Source: Gammaproteobacteria bacterium (GTDB lineage Bacteria > Pseudomonadota > Gammaproteobacteria > Steroidobacterales > GCA-2729495). From it: a stretch of DNA of 35,598 nucleotides. Positions 1 through 6,698 of this stretch are shown here, piece by piece. The position numbers were made by a program, and so were the translations under genes. Positions within the stretch are counted from its first letter, which is position 1. Every line of letters begins with the position of its first letter. A model generated the notes under the pieces. That model was given only the letters and a program-made list of their open reading frames with translations. It did not search any database and was not told where the DNA came from. The stretch is taken from contig JACFNV010000011.1 in the NCBI GenBank assembly GCA_019454675.1, positions 7,607-43,204 of the forward strand, read 5' to 3'.

Positions 1-719
1 GTGAGGCGCTTGCCGATCAGCTCCCTGCAGTTGCGCTCGGCATGGTCGAAGCGCGCGAACAGCACCTCGACATCCGCCTGCTCGAAGTTGTAGCGCGACA
101 TCTCCACCTCGTTCTGGTGGAACACGTCGCCATAGCTCACCCGGCCGAAGGGGCCGTCGGTCCAGGCCAGGTCGTAGACGCTTTCCCTGCCCTGCAGGTA
201 CATGGCGATGCGCTCGAGGCCGTAGGTGATCTCGCCGGTCACCGGCCGGCAGTCGAGGCCGCCGATCTGCTGGAAGTAGGTGAACTGGGTGACCTCCATG
301 CCGTTCAGCCACACCTCCCAGCCCAGCCCCCAGGCGCCGAGCGTGGGGGATTCCCAGTTGTCCTCGACGAAGCGGATGTCGTGCACCAGCGGGTCGATGC
401 CGAGCGCGCGCAGCGAGTCGAGGTAGAGCTCCTGGATGTCGTCGGGCGAGGGCTTGAGCACCACCTGGAACTGGTAGTAGTGCTGCAGCCGGTTGGGGTT
501 CTCGCCGTAGCGGCCATCGGTGGGGCGGCGGCTGGGCTGCACGTAGGCCGCGTTCCAGGGCTCGGGGCCCACGGCACGCAGGAAGGTGGCGGAATGGAAG
601 GTACCCGCGCCCATCGGCATGTCGTAGGGCTGCAGGATGATGCAGCCACGATCGGCCCAGTAGTGCTGCAGGGCCAGGACCAGGTCCTGGAAGCTTGTCG
701 GTGAGGGCGGGGCGTTCAC
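1..719 (-). CDS. glyQ: Glycyl-tRNA synthetase alpha subunit (partial, C-terminus beyond window)
   Basis: Catalytic alpha chain of the bacterial alpha2beta2 glycyl-tRNA synthetase, a cytosolic enzyme that activates glycine with ATP and charges tRNA-Gly. The visible 239 residues match GlyQ throughout: [19 protein letters not shown] near residues 8-26, [18 protein letters not shown] at 31-48, then [19 protein letters not shown] at 128-146 and [18 protein letters not shown] at 153-170. The start is a GTG at 719, with an AAGGG Shine-Dalgarno-like stretch about 10 bases upstream and no better ATG. About 60 residues are missing off the left edge, where glyS would be expected to follow. It is transcribed divergently from glnA. 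The family assignment is secure; only the start codon is a judgement. Confidence 0.97.
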   Translation of the reverse strand, partial: MNAPPSPTSFQDLVLALQHYWADRGCIILQPYDMPMGAGTFHSATFLRAVGPEPWNAAYVQPSRRPTDGRYGENPNRLQHYYQFQVVLKPSPDDIQELYLDSLRALGIDPLVHDIRFVEDNWESPTLGAWGLGWEVWLNGMEVTQFTYFQQIGGLDCRPVTGEITYGLERIAMYLQGRESVYDLAWTDGPFGRVSYGDVFHQNEVEMSRYNFEQADVEVLFARFDHAERNCRELIGKRL

Positions 720-748
720 ACAGGCGATCCCTTGAAATCAGGCGCAGA

Positions 749-754
749 AGTATA
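749..754 (-). promoter_or_regulatory. Candidate -10 box for glyQ
   Basis: Read on the minus strand this is TATACT, about 30 bases upstream of the glyQ GTG. No convincing -35 is found 16-18 bases further upstream, so this is a tentative sigma70 element. Confidence 0.4.
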
Positions 755-780
755 GCCCCCTTTGGCCTCCGGGCCCGACC

Positions 781-795
781 GGTCACAGGTCACAG
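781..795. repeat. Tandem GGTCACA GGTCACA repeat in the glyQ/glnA intergenic region
   Basis: Two exact, adjacent copies of the heptamer GGTCACA followed by G lie between the divergent glyQ and glnA genes (261-base gap, 720-979). They sit 27 bases upstream (relative to glyQ) of the glyQ -10 candidate and about 40 bases upstream of the glnA -10 candidate. They could be a tandem operator or chance. The rest of the gap shows no gene. Confidence 0.4.
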
Positions 796-833
796 ATGCC
801 GCCGCCCGCTGTGCTCTTTGCCCGCGTCTCCTT

Positions 834-839
834 TATGAT
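834..839 (+). promoter_or_regulatory. Candidate -10 box for glnA
   Basis: TATGAT lies about 140 bases before the glnA start, with a poor -35 match upstream. No clear sigma54 -24/-12 element was found, although NtrC-dependent glnA promoters are common in proteobacteria. Confidence 0.3.
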
Positions 840-979
840 CGCGCCGTGCGAAACCCTCGGCTGCAGCGGCAGGCATGGCGGAAAAGGCCACCGCATCAAG
901 CAGTTGATCCCAGACCCACCGGCAGGGCCCAGCGGCTGCCGGCGTGCCGTTCCCGCCGCTGGCCATCCGGAGAATGTGC

Positions 980-2389
980 ATGACGCCCGCGGAAGTGCTC
1001 GACCTCATCAAGGCCAGGGACATCAAGTTCGTCGACCTGCGCTTCACCGACACCCGCGGCAAGGAGCAGCACCTGACGATCCCGGCGCGCCTGGCGGACG
1101 AGACGCTGTTCGAGGACGGCAAGATGTTCGATGGCTCCTCGATCGCCGGCTGGAAGGGCATCAACGAGTCCGACATGGTACTGATGCCCGATGCCGGCAC
1201 CGCCAGGGTCGATGTCTTCAGCGAGGACGCCACGCTCAACATCAGCTGCGATGCGCTCGAACCCTCGACGCTGCAGGCCTACCCGCGCTGCCCGCGCATG
1301 CTGGCCAGGCGCGCCGAGGCGCACCTGCGGGCCACCGGCATCGCCGACCAGGCCTACTTCGGCCCCGAGAACGAGTTCTTCATCTTCGATGACGTCCGCT
1401 ACGGATCGAGCATCAACAGCAGCTTCCATGCGGTGGATTCGGTGGAGGCGGCGTGGAACTCGGGCCGCACCGAGAAGAACGGCGGCAACATGGGCCATCG
1501 CCCCGGCGTGAAGGGCGGCTATTTCCCGGTGCCGCCGGTGGACTCGCTGCACGACATCCGCTCGGCCATGTGCCTCGCCCTCGAACAGATGGGGATGGCG
1601 GTGGAAGTGCACCACCACGAGGTGGCGACCGCCGGGCAGTGCGAGATCGGCGTGGCCTTCGGCCCGCTGGTGCGCAAGGGCGACGAGGTGCAGCTCCTCA
1701 AGTACGTGGTGCACAACGTCGCGCACAGCTACGGCAAGACCGCCACCTTCATGCCCAAGCCGCTGGTGGGCGACAACGGCAGCGGCATGCACGTGCACAT
1801 GTCGCTGGCGAAGGACGGCAGGAACCTGTTCAGCGGCGACCGCTATGCCGGGCTTTCGGAGATGGCGCTGTACTGCATCGGCGGCATCCTCGCGCATGCG
1901 CGCGCGCTCAATGCCTTCACCAACCCGAGCACCAACAGCTACCGGCGCCTGGTCCCGCACTTCGAGGCGCCGGTGAAGCTCGCCTATTCGGCGGGCAACC
2001 GCTCGGCCTCGATCCGCATCCCCACCTCGGGCCCCGCGGGGCGGCGCGTGGAGGTGCGTTTCCCGGACAACACCGCCAATCCCTACCTCGCCTTCTCGGC
2101 GCTGCTGATGGCGGGCCTCGACGGCATCCGCCGGCGGCTCGACCCGGGCGAGGCGATGGACAAGGATCTCTACGACCTGCCGCCCGAGGAGGAGAAGCAG
2201 CTGCCGCAGGTGGCCTTCTCGCTGGAGCAGGCACTCGACGAGCTCGACCGCGACCGGGAATTCCTCCTCGCCGGCGATGTCTTTTCCAATGACCTGATCG
2301 ACAGCTACATCGAGCTGAAGATGCAGGACGTGAGCCGGCTGCGGATGACCACCCATCCGGTGGAGTTCGAGCTGTACTACAGCCTGTAG
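980..2389 (+). CDS. glnA: Glutamine synthetase type I
   Basis: Makes glutamine from glutamate, ammonia and ATP, the central cytosolic nitrogen-assimilation step; family members are dodecamers. The product of 469 residues equals the E. coli length. Visible features are [16 protein letters not shown] at 16-31, the substrate/metal region [10 protein letters not shown] at 125-134, the GSI-beta insertion around 141-175, [10 protein letters not shown] at 211-220, [13 protein letters not shown] at 264-276, NRSASIRIP at 340-348 and the adenylylation-loop sequence [11 protein letters not shown] with Tyr398. That tyrosine implies control by GlnE-type adenylylation. In-frame ATGs occur at 944, 974 and 980; 980 is chosen because GGAG at 969-972 is 7 bases away, and because family proteins begin here. 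ntrBC are not adjacent. Confidence 0.98.
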   Translation: MTPAEVLDLIKARDIKFVDLRFTDTRGKEQHLTIPARLADETLFEDGKMFDGSSIAGWKGINESDMVLMPDAGTARVDVFSEDATLNISCDALEPSTLQAYPRCPRMLARRAEAHLRATGIADQAYFGPENEFFIFDDVRYGSSINSSFHAVDSVEAAWNSGRTEKNGGNMGHRPGVKGGYFPVPPVDSLHDIRSAMCLALEQMGMAVEVHHHEVATAGQCEIGVAFGPLVRKGDEVQLLKYVVHNVAHSYGKTATFMPKPLVGDNGSGMHVHMSLAKDGRNLFSGDRYAGLSEMALYCIGGILAHARALNAFTNPSTNSYRRLVPHFEAPVKLAYSAGNRSASIRIPTSGPAGRRVEVRFPDNTANPYLAFSALLMAGLDGIRRRLDPGEAMDKDLYDLPPEEEKQLPQVAFSLEQALDELDRDREFLLAGDVFSNDLIDSYIELKMQDVSRLRMTTHPVEFELYYSL

Positions 2390-2390
2390 C

Positions 2391-2413
2391 GTGCCGTGCC
2401 GCTGGCACGGCAC
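2391..2413 (+). terminator. Perfect 10-bp hairpin directly after glnA stop
   Basis: GTGCCGTGCC, loop GCT, then GGCACGGCAC form a perfect stem starting two bases after the glnA TAG. No T-tract follows, so it is not a canonical intrinsic terminator. It could stabilise the glnA mRNA 3' end, or attenuate reading into the DUF4124 gene 60 bases downstream. Confidence 0.6.
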
Positions 2414-2472
2414 ACTGGACCGGATGCCGGCCCGACGAGCGGCCGGCCACAAGCCGCGGGGTAGCCCGAGCC

Positions 2473-3000
2473 ATGCCTAAACTGCCGTTCCTGCTTGCCC
2501 TGCTGCTGGCGCTGCCGGCGGCGGCCACCGAGGTTTACCGCTGGGTCGATGATGCGGGCCAGGCCCATTATTCGGACCAGTGGCAGCCGGGCGCCGAGAA
2601 GTTGCGCATCGAGGAGTCCTCGCGCTACAGCGCGCCGCCGCCACCGAGCCGCCCGGCCGGCAAGGCGCCCGCCGCGAAGGCGGCCGCGGCCTATGAGCGG
2701 CTGGAGATCGCCAGCCCCGCACATGAAGAGGTGCTGTGGAACATCGGCGGCCAGCTGCGGGTCTCGGTGCAACTGCAGCCCGCGCTGCGCAACGGGCATG
2801 CCATCCGCCTGCTGCTCGATGGCACCGCGCACGACCTGCCGCCGGGCGCCACCGAGACCCGGCTCGAGGAGGTCTACCGCGGCGTGCATACGCTCAGGGC
2901 GCAGGTCGTCGATGCCGGCGGCAAGGTGCTGATGGCAAGCGAGCCCAGCACCTTCATGGTGCAGCAGACCTCGATCGCCAGGCCCGGCGGCGGCGACTGA
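2473..3000 (+). CDS. DUF4124 domain periplasmic protein
   Basis: A 175-residue exported protein. Residues 1-18 form a signal peptide (KLPFLLALLLALPAAA) with likely cleavage near AAAT. It is followed at once by the DUF4124 signature EVYRWVDDAGQAHYSDQWQ at 20-38, then a Pro/Ala/Lys-rich linker (about 55-75) and a beta-rich C-terminal part that looks like an Ig-type fold (ASPAHEEVLWNIGGQLRVSVQL). DUF4124 proteins are frequently found beside glnA in gammaproteobacteria; the biochemical role is unknown. The ATG has only a weak upstream GGGG. It is probably co-transcribed with glnA through the hairpin at 2391-2413, and its stop codon lies in the arm of a convergent hairpin. Confidence 0.85.
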   Translation: MPKLPFLLALLLALPAAATEVYRWVDDAGQAHYSDQWQPGAEKLRIEESSRYSAPPPPSRPAGKAPAAKAAAAYERLEIASPAHEEVLWNIGGQLRVSVQLQPALRNGHAIRLLLDGTAHDLPPGATETRLEEVYRGVHTLRAQVVDAGGKVLMASEPSTFMVQQTSIARPGGGD

Positions 3001-3022
3001 GCCCGCCGCCGGCGCTCAGTCG
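2994..3022. terminator. Convergent hairpin with both stop codons in its arms
   Basis: CGACTGAGC (2994-3002) pairs perfectly with GCTCAGTCG (3014-3022) across an 11-base GC loop. The DUF4124 TGA (2998-3000) and the reverse-strand TGA of the flavoprotein gene (3016-3018) are inside the two arms. The dyad would form in both transcripts, so it is a plausible bidirectional terminator or 3'-end stabiliser. It has no T-tract. Confidence 0.65.
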
Positions 3023-4449
3023 AGGGCGTCGGCGCCGATCGCCTCGAAGCTGCCGCAGCCTGCCAGGTCGGAGTCGCCGGCCGCGGGCAGCTGGCGGGCC
3101 AGCATGCGCAGGGCACTGCGCAGGCCTTCCTCGAGCACCGGGTGGTAGAAGGGCAGCCGCAGCAGCTCGCGCACGCCGAGCCCCTGGTCGATGGCCAGCG
3201 CCAGCAGGTGGGCGAGGTGCTCGCCGGCCGGCGCGAAGAGCTCCGCGCCGAGCAGCTTGCCGCTGCCGGCCTCGGCCTGGATGCGCAGCAGCCCCTGGTT
3301 GCGTTGCGCCGCCCGTGCCCGCCCTTGGCGGGCGAAGTCCACCTCGCCCTCGATGAAGCTGCCTGCCGGCAGGCTGCCGCGGCGCCGTCCCACCACGGCG
3401 ATCTGCGGCTCGGAGAAGACGATGGCCAGCGGCGTGCGGCGCCGGTAGCAACGGACCGGCTCTCCACCCGCGCAGGCAAGCGCATTGAGCCCGGCGATAT
3501 GGCCCTCGTCGGCGGCCTCGTGCAGCAGCGCGCGTTCGCCATTGGCATCACCGGCGAGGAACACCGGCAGCTCGCCCACCTGGAGCGTGCCGGGATCGAT
3601 CGCCGGCAGCCCGCGTGCGTCAAGCGGCACGCCGAGCGTTTCCAGCCCGAGGCCGGCGATATCGGGATGCCGGCCGAGCGCGGCGAGCACGGCATCGACC
3701 TCGGCTTCCCCCGTCGCGCTGCGCACGCGCAGCCCGCCCGGCCTCGTGCTGATGTCGGCAGCGGCACCGAGGTGCAAGGTCATCTCCTTGCCGAGTGCCT
3801 CGATCATCGCGGCCCTGACCCGTTCATCGTCGAGGCCGGCGATGCCGTGATGGCCGAAGGCGCTGATGCCGATGCCGAGGCGTGCCAGCGCCTGCGCCAT
3901 CTCCACGCCGATCGCGCCCAGCCCGATGACCGCCATGCGTGCCGGCAGGTCTTCCTGCTCGAAGAGCGTGTCGGTGGTGAGGATGCGCGTGCCCAGCGCG
4001 CGCCAGGCGGCCGGCACCACCGGGCTCGAGCCGGTGGCGAGCACGATGGCGCGGGCGCCGACCACCCGGCCTTCGATCTCCAGCCGCCCCGGGCCGAGCA
4101 GGCGGGCGCGGGCGCTGATCGCGGCAGCGCCGAGATCGGCGGTGGCGCGCAGCGTGCCGGCGACGAAGTCATCGCGCAGCCGCCGTACGCGACGTAGCAC
4201 CGCCGGCAGGTCCACCGCGAGCGCCCCGGCACCGCGAATGCCGAAGGCCTCGAAATGGTGTCGCCGGTGCCAGGCGTTGGCGGCCTCGATCAGCACCTTG
4301 GACGGCATGCAGCCCACCCGTGCGCAGCTGGTACCCCAGGGGCCATCGTTGACCAGCAGGAAGTTGTCGGTGCGCTTCCTGACCTCGCGCAGGGCGGCGA
4401 GGCCAGCACTGCCGGCGCCCACGATGACCACGTCGTATTGCCTGTCCAA
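3016..4449 (-). CDS. Dihydrolipoyl dehydrogenase-like flavoprotein disulfide oxidoreductase
   Basis: A class-I pyridine-nucleotide-disulfide oxidoreductase of 477 residues. It has an FAD-binding GxGxxG (VVIVGAGSAG, 7-16), a redox pair in GTSCARVGCMPSK (Cys42 and Cys47), a second FAD site motif (VLATGSSPV), an NAD(P) GxGxxG (VIGLGAIGVEMA), the FLAGDAN FAD motif and a C-terminal dimerisation domain with FYHPVLEE, which carries the partner-subunit His-Glu pair. The cofactor preference cannot be read reliably. I chose a TTG at 4449 because GGGGAG is 6 bases upstream and the protein then begins like the family; an ATG at 4575 would add 42 unrelated residues. It is not next to any 2-oxoacid dehydrogenase genes, so its partner is unknown. 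Other disulfide reductases are possible. Confidence 0.88.
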   Translation of the reverse strand: MDRQYDVVIVGAGSAGLAALREVRKRTDNFLLVNDGPWGTSCARVGCMPSKVLIEAANAWHRRHHFEAFGIRGAGALAVDLPAVLRRVRRLRDDFVAGTLRATADLGAAAISARARLLGPGRLEIEGRVVGARAIVLATGSSPVVPAAWRALGTRILTTDTLFEQEDLPARMAVIGLGAIGVEMAQALARLGIGISAFGHHGIAGLDDERVRAAMIEALGKEMTLHLGAAADISTRPGGLRVRSATGEAEVDAVLAALGRHPDIAGLGLETLGVPLDARGLPAIDPGTLQVGELPVFLAGDANGERALLHEAADEGHIAGLNALACAGGEPVRCYRRRTPLAIVFSEPQIAVVGRRRGSLPAGSFIEGEVDFARQGRARAAQRNQGLLRIQAEAGSGKLLGAELFAPAGEHLAHLLALAIDQGLGVRELLRLPFYHPVLEEGLRSALRMLARQLPAAGDSDLAGCGSFEAIGADALD

Positions 4450-4522
4450 GCTGTTCTCCCCGTCCTGTCCGCATCGTGCATCGATCCGCTGGCCGCGCTG
4501 CCGCGGGTGCCGTCGAAGCTCC

Positions 4523-4528
4523 ATCATA
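4523..4528 (-). promoter_or_regulatory. Candidate -10 box for the flavoprotein gene
   Basis: TATGAT on the minus strand lies about 74 bases upstream of the TTG start, within the 185-base divergent gap 4450-4634. The -35 match is weak. Nothing else is recognisable in the gap except the AGAGGA ribosome binding site before 4635. Confidence 0.35.
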
Positions 4529-4634
4529 GATGCCCGGCCGCGCGGAAGAGGCGCGCTGGCGGAAAGCCGGCACATCTTGCAATTGACGCCGGCGCCGCCA
4601 TCATGAGCTTTTACCCACGCGAGCAGAGGAACTC

Positions 4635-5156
4635 ATGAGCCGCCGCAGCAGCACCGCAAGCAGCAAGAAGACACGAGCGACGACCACCATGGCCGGCAAG
4701 CGCAAGCGGGCAGCTGCCGCCGTCACCGCCGACAGCAGCAAGCGCGCACCGCTCGGCGCCGGTTCCTCGAAGGCCGCCAAGCTGGCGGGCCGCGCGGATT
4801 CGCCCGAGCTGATCCCCGCCTACATCCGCGCGGTGGATGTCGATGTCGACCAGGAGGATCGTGCCTACCTGCGCCGCAAGCTCGGCCGCAAGCTCGGCAA
4901 GTACGCGCACAACATCCAGCGGGTGAGCGTGCGCATCGTCGACATCAACGGCCCGCGTGGCGGCATCGACCAGCATTGCGTGATCAAGGTGATTCTCGTC
5001 GAGCTGCCGACGGTCCTCGTCGAGGCCAGCAGCGCCACGGTGCAGGAAGCCATGGATGCGGCGCTGGCGCGCGTGGAGCGTGCGGTGAAGCATGCGCTCG
5101 AGCGCCGCCGCGCCAAGCCGCTGCGCGGGCGCCAGGCCGGCAGGCACCAGGACTGA
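4635..5156 (+). CDS. HPF/RaiA-like ribosome-associated protein with basic N-terminal tail
   Basis: A 173-residue protein. Residues about 58-165 resemble the sigma54-modulation/HPF fold: beta strand AVDVDVD, helix DRAYLRRKLGRKLGKYAHNIQRVSVRIVD (in parts), then VIKVILVELPTVLVEASSATVQEAMDAALARVERAVKHAL. HPF and RaiA bind the 30S decoding region and silence or dimerise ribosomes in resting cells. The first 57 residues are a low-complexity Ser/Lys/Arg/Ala tail (SRRSSTASSKKTRATTTMAG) that canonical 95-115-residue HPFs lack and that could bind RNA. The start is supported by AGAGGA 5 bases upstream. It stands alone, convergent with the DHOD-like gene. The fold assignment is good; a hibernation role is inferred. 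Confidence 0.78.
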   Translation: MSRRSSTASSKKTRATTTMAGKRKRAAAAVTADSSKRAPLGAGSSKAAKLAGRADSPELIPAYIRAVDVDVDQEDRAYLRRKLGRKLGKYAHNIQRVSVRIVDINGPRGGIDQHCVIKVILVELPTVLVEASSATVQEAMDAALARVERAVKHALERRRAKPLRGRQAGRHQD

Positions 5157-5162
5157 TGCCGG

Positions 5163-5201
5163 GGCGGGGCATGCCGGCGCAGCGCGCCGTGCGGCCCCGC
5201 C
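5163..5201. terminator. GC-rich dyad between convergent HPF-like and DHOD-like genes
   Basis: GGCGGGGC (5163-5170) can pair with GCCCCGCC (5194-5201). The inside holds GGCGC and GCGCC, which can also pair. There is no T-tract on either strand. It is a possible bidirectional terminator in the 49-base convergent gap. Confidence 0.4.
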
Positions 5202-5205
5202 TGCC

Positions 5206-6180
5206 TCAGCCGCAGCTGCCGGCAGGCGTGCCCGTCTGCAGGCTGCCGACGAGGTCGGCAAGCCGCGCGATGCGGTGGCGATCGAGGTACTCGACCAGCC
5301 CCTCGTTGATCTTCCGGCAGCTCATCGGGTCGTAGAAGAGCGCGGTGCCGAGCCCCACCGCCGTCGCCCCGGCGATGATGAACTCCAGCGCATCGGCTGC
5401 GCTGGCGATGCCGCCCTGGCCGATGATCGGCACGCCGTGGCGGCTGGCCACCTGGTACACCTGCCAGGTCTTGAGCACCGCCAGCGGGCGGATCGCGGGG
5501 CCCGAGAGCCCGCCCTGGATATTGCCCAGCACCGGCCGGCGCTTCTCGATGTCGACCGCCATGCCCATCATGGTGTTGATCACCGCCAGTGCATCGGCGC
5601 CCGCCTCGATGCAGCGCCGTGCGTTTTCCTGGATGTCGGTCTGGTTGGGCGAGAGCTTGGCGATGAGCGGCTTGCCGGTGGCCTTGCGGCAGGCCGCGAT
5701 GACCTGCGCCGAGGCCTCCGGGTAGTTGCCGAAGCTGGCGCCACCCTCCTTGACGTTGGGGCAGGAGATGTTGACCTCGATGGCGCCGACCGGCGAATCA
5801 TCGAAGCGCCGGCAGACCTCGACGTATTCCTCGATGGTGGAGCCGCAGGCATTGGCGAAGAAATGCGTCTCGTCGAAGTCGAGCGCGGGCAGGATCTGCT
5901 CCACCACCACCCCCACGCCGGGGTTCTGCAGGCCGATGGCATTGAGCATGCCGGCCGGCGTTTCCCAGATGCGGTGGGGCGGGTTGCCCGGGCGCGCGTG
6001 CAGCGTCGTGCCCTTGAGGACGATGGCGCCTGCATCGCGGTTCGAGAAGCCGGCGATGCGCGTGTATTCTTCGCCGAAACCCACGCAGCCGGAGAGCAGC
6101 ACCACGGGGGAGCCGAGCTGCAGCTTGCAGAAGGTGGTTGCGAGCCGTGGATCGGCACTTGTCTTCGATGGTGCAGTCAA
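5206..6180 (-). CDS. Class-1B-type dihydroorotate dehydrogenase-like protein
   Basis: A 324-residue FMN-binding TIM-barrel protein. Diagnostic motifs are LKGTTLHARPGNPPHR at 55-70, GMLNAIGLQNPG at 77-88, VNISCPN at 137-143 with Cys140 at the catalytic-base position of class-1 enzymes, LIAKLSPN at 172-179, INTMMGMAVDIEKRRP at 201-216, GGLSGPAI at 223-230 and GGIASAADALEFIIAGATAV at 256-275. Class-1B enzymes usually work with a PyrK electron-transfer subunit and NAD+, but no pyrK is beside it. Gammaproteobacteria normally use class-2 PyrD for pyrimidine synthesis, so this may be a second enzyme or a dihydropyrimidine-type relative. The TTG start at 6180 shares one base with the trmL ATG; a weak CAGGT lies upstream. 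Confidence 0.85.
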   Translation of the reverse strand: MTAPSKTSADPRLATTFCKLQLGSPVVLLSGCVGFGEEYTRIAGFSNRDAGAIVLKGTTLHARPGNPPHRIWETPAGMLNAIGLQNPGVGVVVEQILPALDFDETHFFANACGSTIEEYVEVCRRFDDSPVGAIEVNISCPNVKEGGASFGNYPEASAQVIAACRKATGKPLIAKLSPNQTDIQENARRCIEAGADALAVINTMMGMAVDIEKRRPVLGNIQGGLSGPAIRPLAVLKTWQVYQVASRHGVPIIGQGGIASAADALEFIIAGATAVGLGTALFYDPMSCRKINEGLVEYLDRHRIARLADLVGSLQTGTPAGSCG

Positions 6181-6644
6181 TGTTCGACCTGGTGCTTCAT
6201 CAGCCGGAAATTCCGCCGAATACCGGCAATATCATACGCCTGTGCGCCAATGCAGGCGTGTGCCTGCACCTCGTCGAGCCGCTCGGCTTCAGCCTCGATG
6301 ACCGCCACCTGCGGCGCGCCGGCCTCGACTACCACGAGATGGCCAGCGTCCGCGTGCATGCGGATCTCGGGAGTTGCCTGGAGGGCCTCGCCGGGCGCCG
6401 GGTGTTTGCGGTTTCCACCCGCGGCCGGGTGTCGCATGCGGCGGTGGGCTACGTGCCGGGAGACGTGTTCCTGCTCGGTTGCGAAACCAGCGGCCTGCCG
6501 CAGGAGGTCCTCGACGGGATCGCCGTTGAGCGGCGCCTGCGCATTCCCATGCGGCCGGGCAACCGCAGCCTCAACCTTTCCAATGCGGCGGCCGTGCTCG
6601 TCTACGAGGCCTGGCGCCAGCAGGGCTTCACCGGCGCGGCCTGA
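6180..6644 (+). CDS. trmL: tRNA (cytidine(34)-2'-O)-methyltransferase
   Basis: A SPOUT-class (trefoil-knot) methyltransferase that 2'-O-methylates the wobble base of certain leucine tRNAs using S-adenosylmethionine. Its 154 residues match E. coli TrmL (157): HQPEIPPNTGNIIRLCANAG at 7-26, DRHLRRAGLDYHE in the central region, LGCETSGLP for the cofactor loop, and the C-terminal knot IPMRPGNRSLNLSNAAAVLVYEAWRQ. The ATG at 6180 aligns with the family start; upstream in-frame ATGs (6138, 6168) would add unmatched residues. No clear Shine-Dalgarno precedes it. It starts head-to-head with the DHOD-like gene and runs convergent to gpsA. In E. coli trmL lies near the same secB-gpsA block. Confidence 0.95.
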   Translation: MFDLVLHQPEIPPNTGNIIRLCANAGVCLHLVEPLGFSLDDRHLRRAGLDYHEMASVRVHADLGSCLEGLAGRRVFAVSTRGRVSHAAVGYVPGDVFLLGCETSGLPQEVLDGIAVERRLRIPMRPGNRSLNLSNAAAVLVYEAWRQQGFTGAA

Positions 6645-6666
6645 AGGATACGGCAGCGGGGCGGGG

Positions 6667-6698
6667 TCTGCGCTCGCGGCACTCACTCGGGGCGCAGA
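6667..6698. terminator. Dyad at convergent trmL/gpsA ends
   Basis: TCTGCGC (6667-6673) and GCGCAGA (6692-6698) form a 7-bp stem with an 18-base loop that includes the gpsA stop codon. There is no T-tract, so it is weakly supported as a terminator. Confidence 0.35.

Noticed and set aside
808..822. A sigma54-like element before glnA (GTGCTCTTTGC)
   Set aside because: The essential GG at -24 is not at the required distance from the GC at -12.
896..2452. A 518-codon minus-strand open frame across glnA
   Set aside because: The plus-strand frame matches glutamine synthetase over its full length; the antisense translation has no recognisable family.
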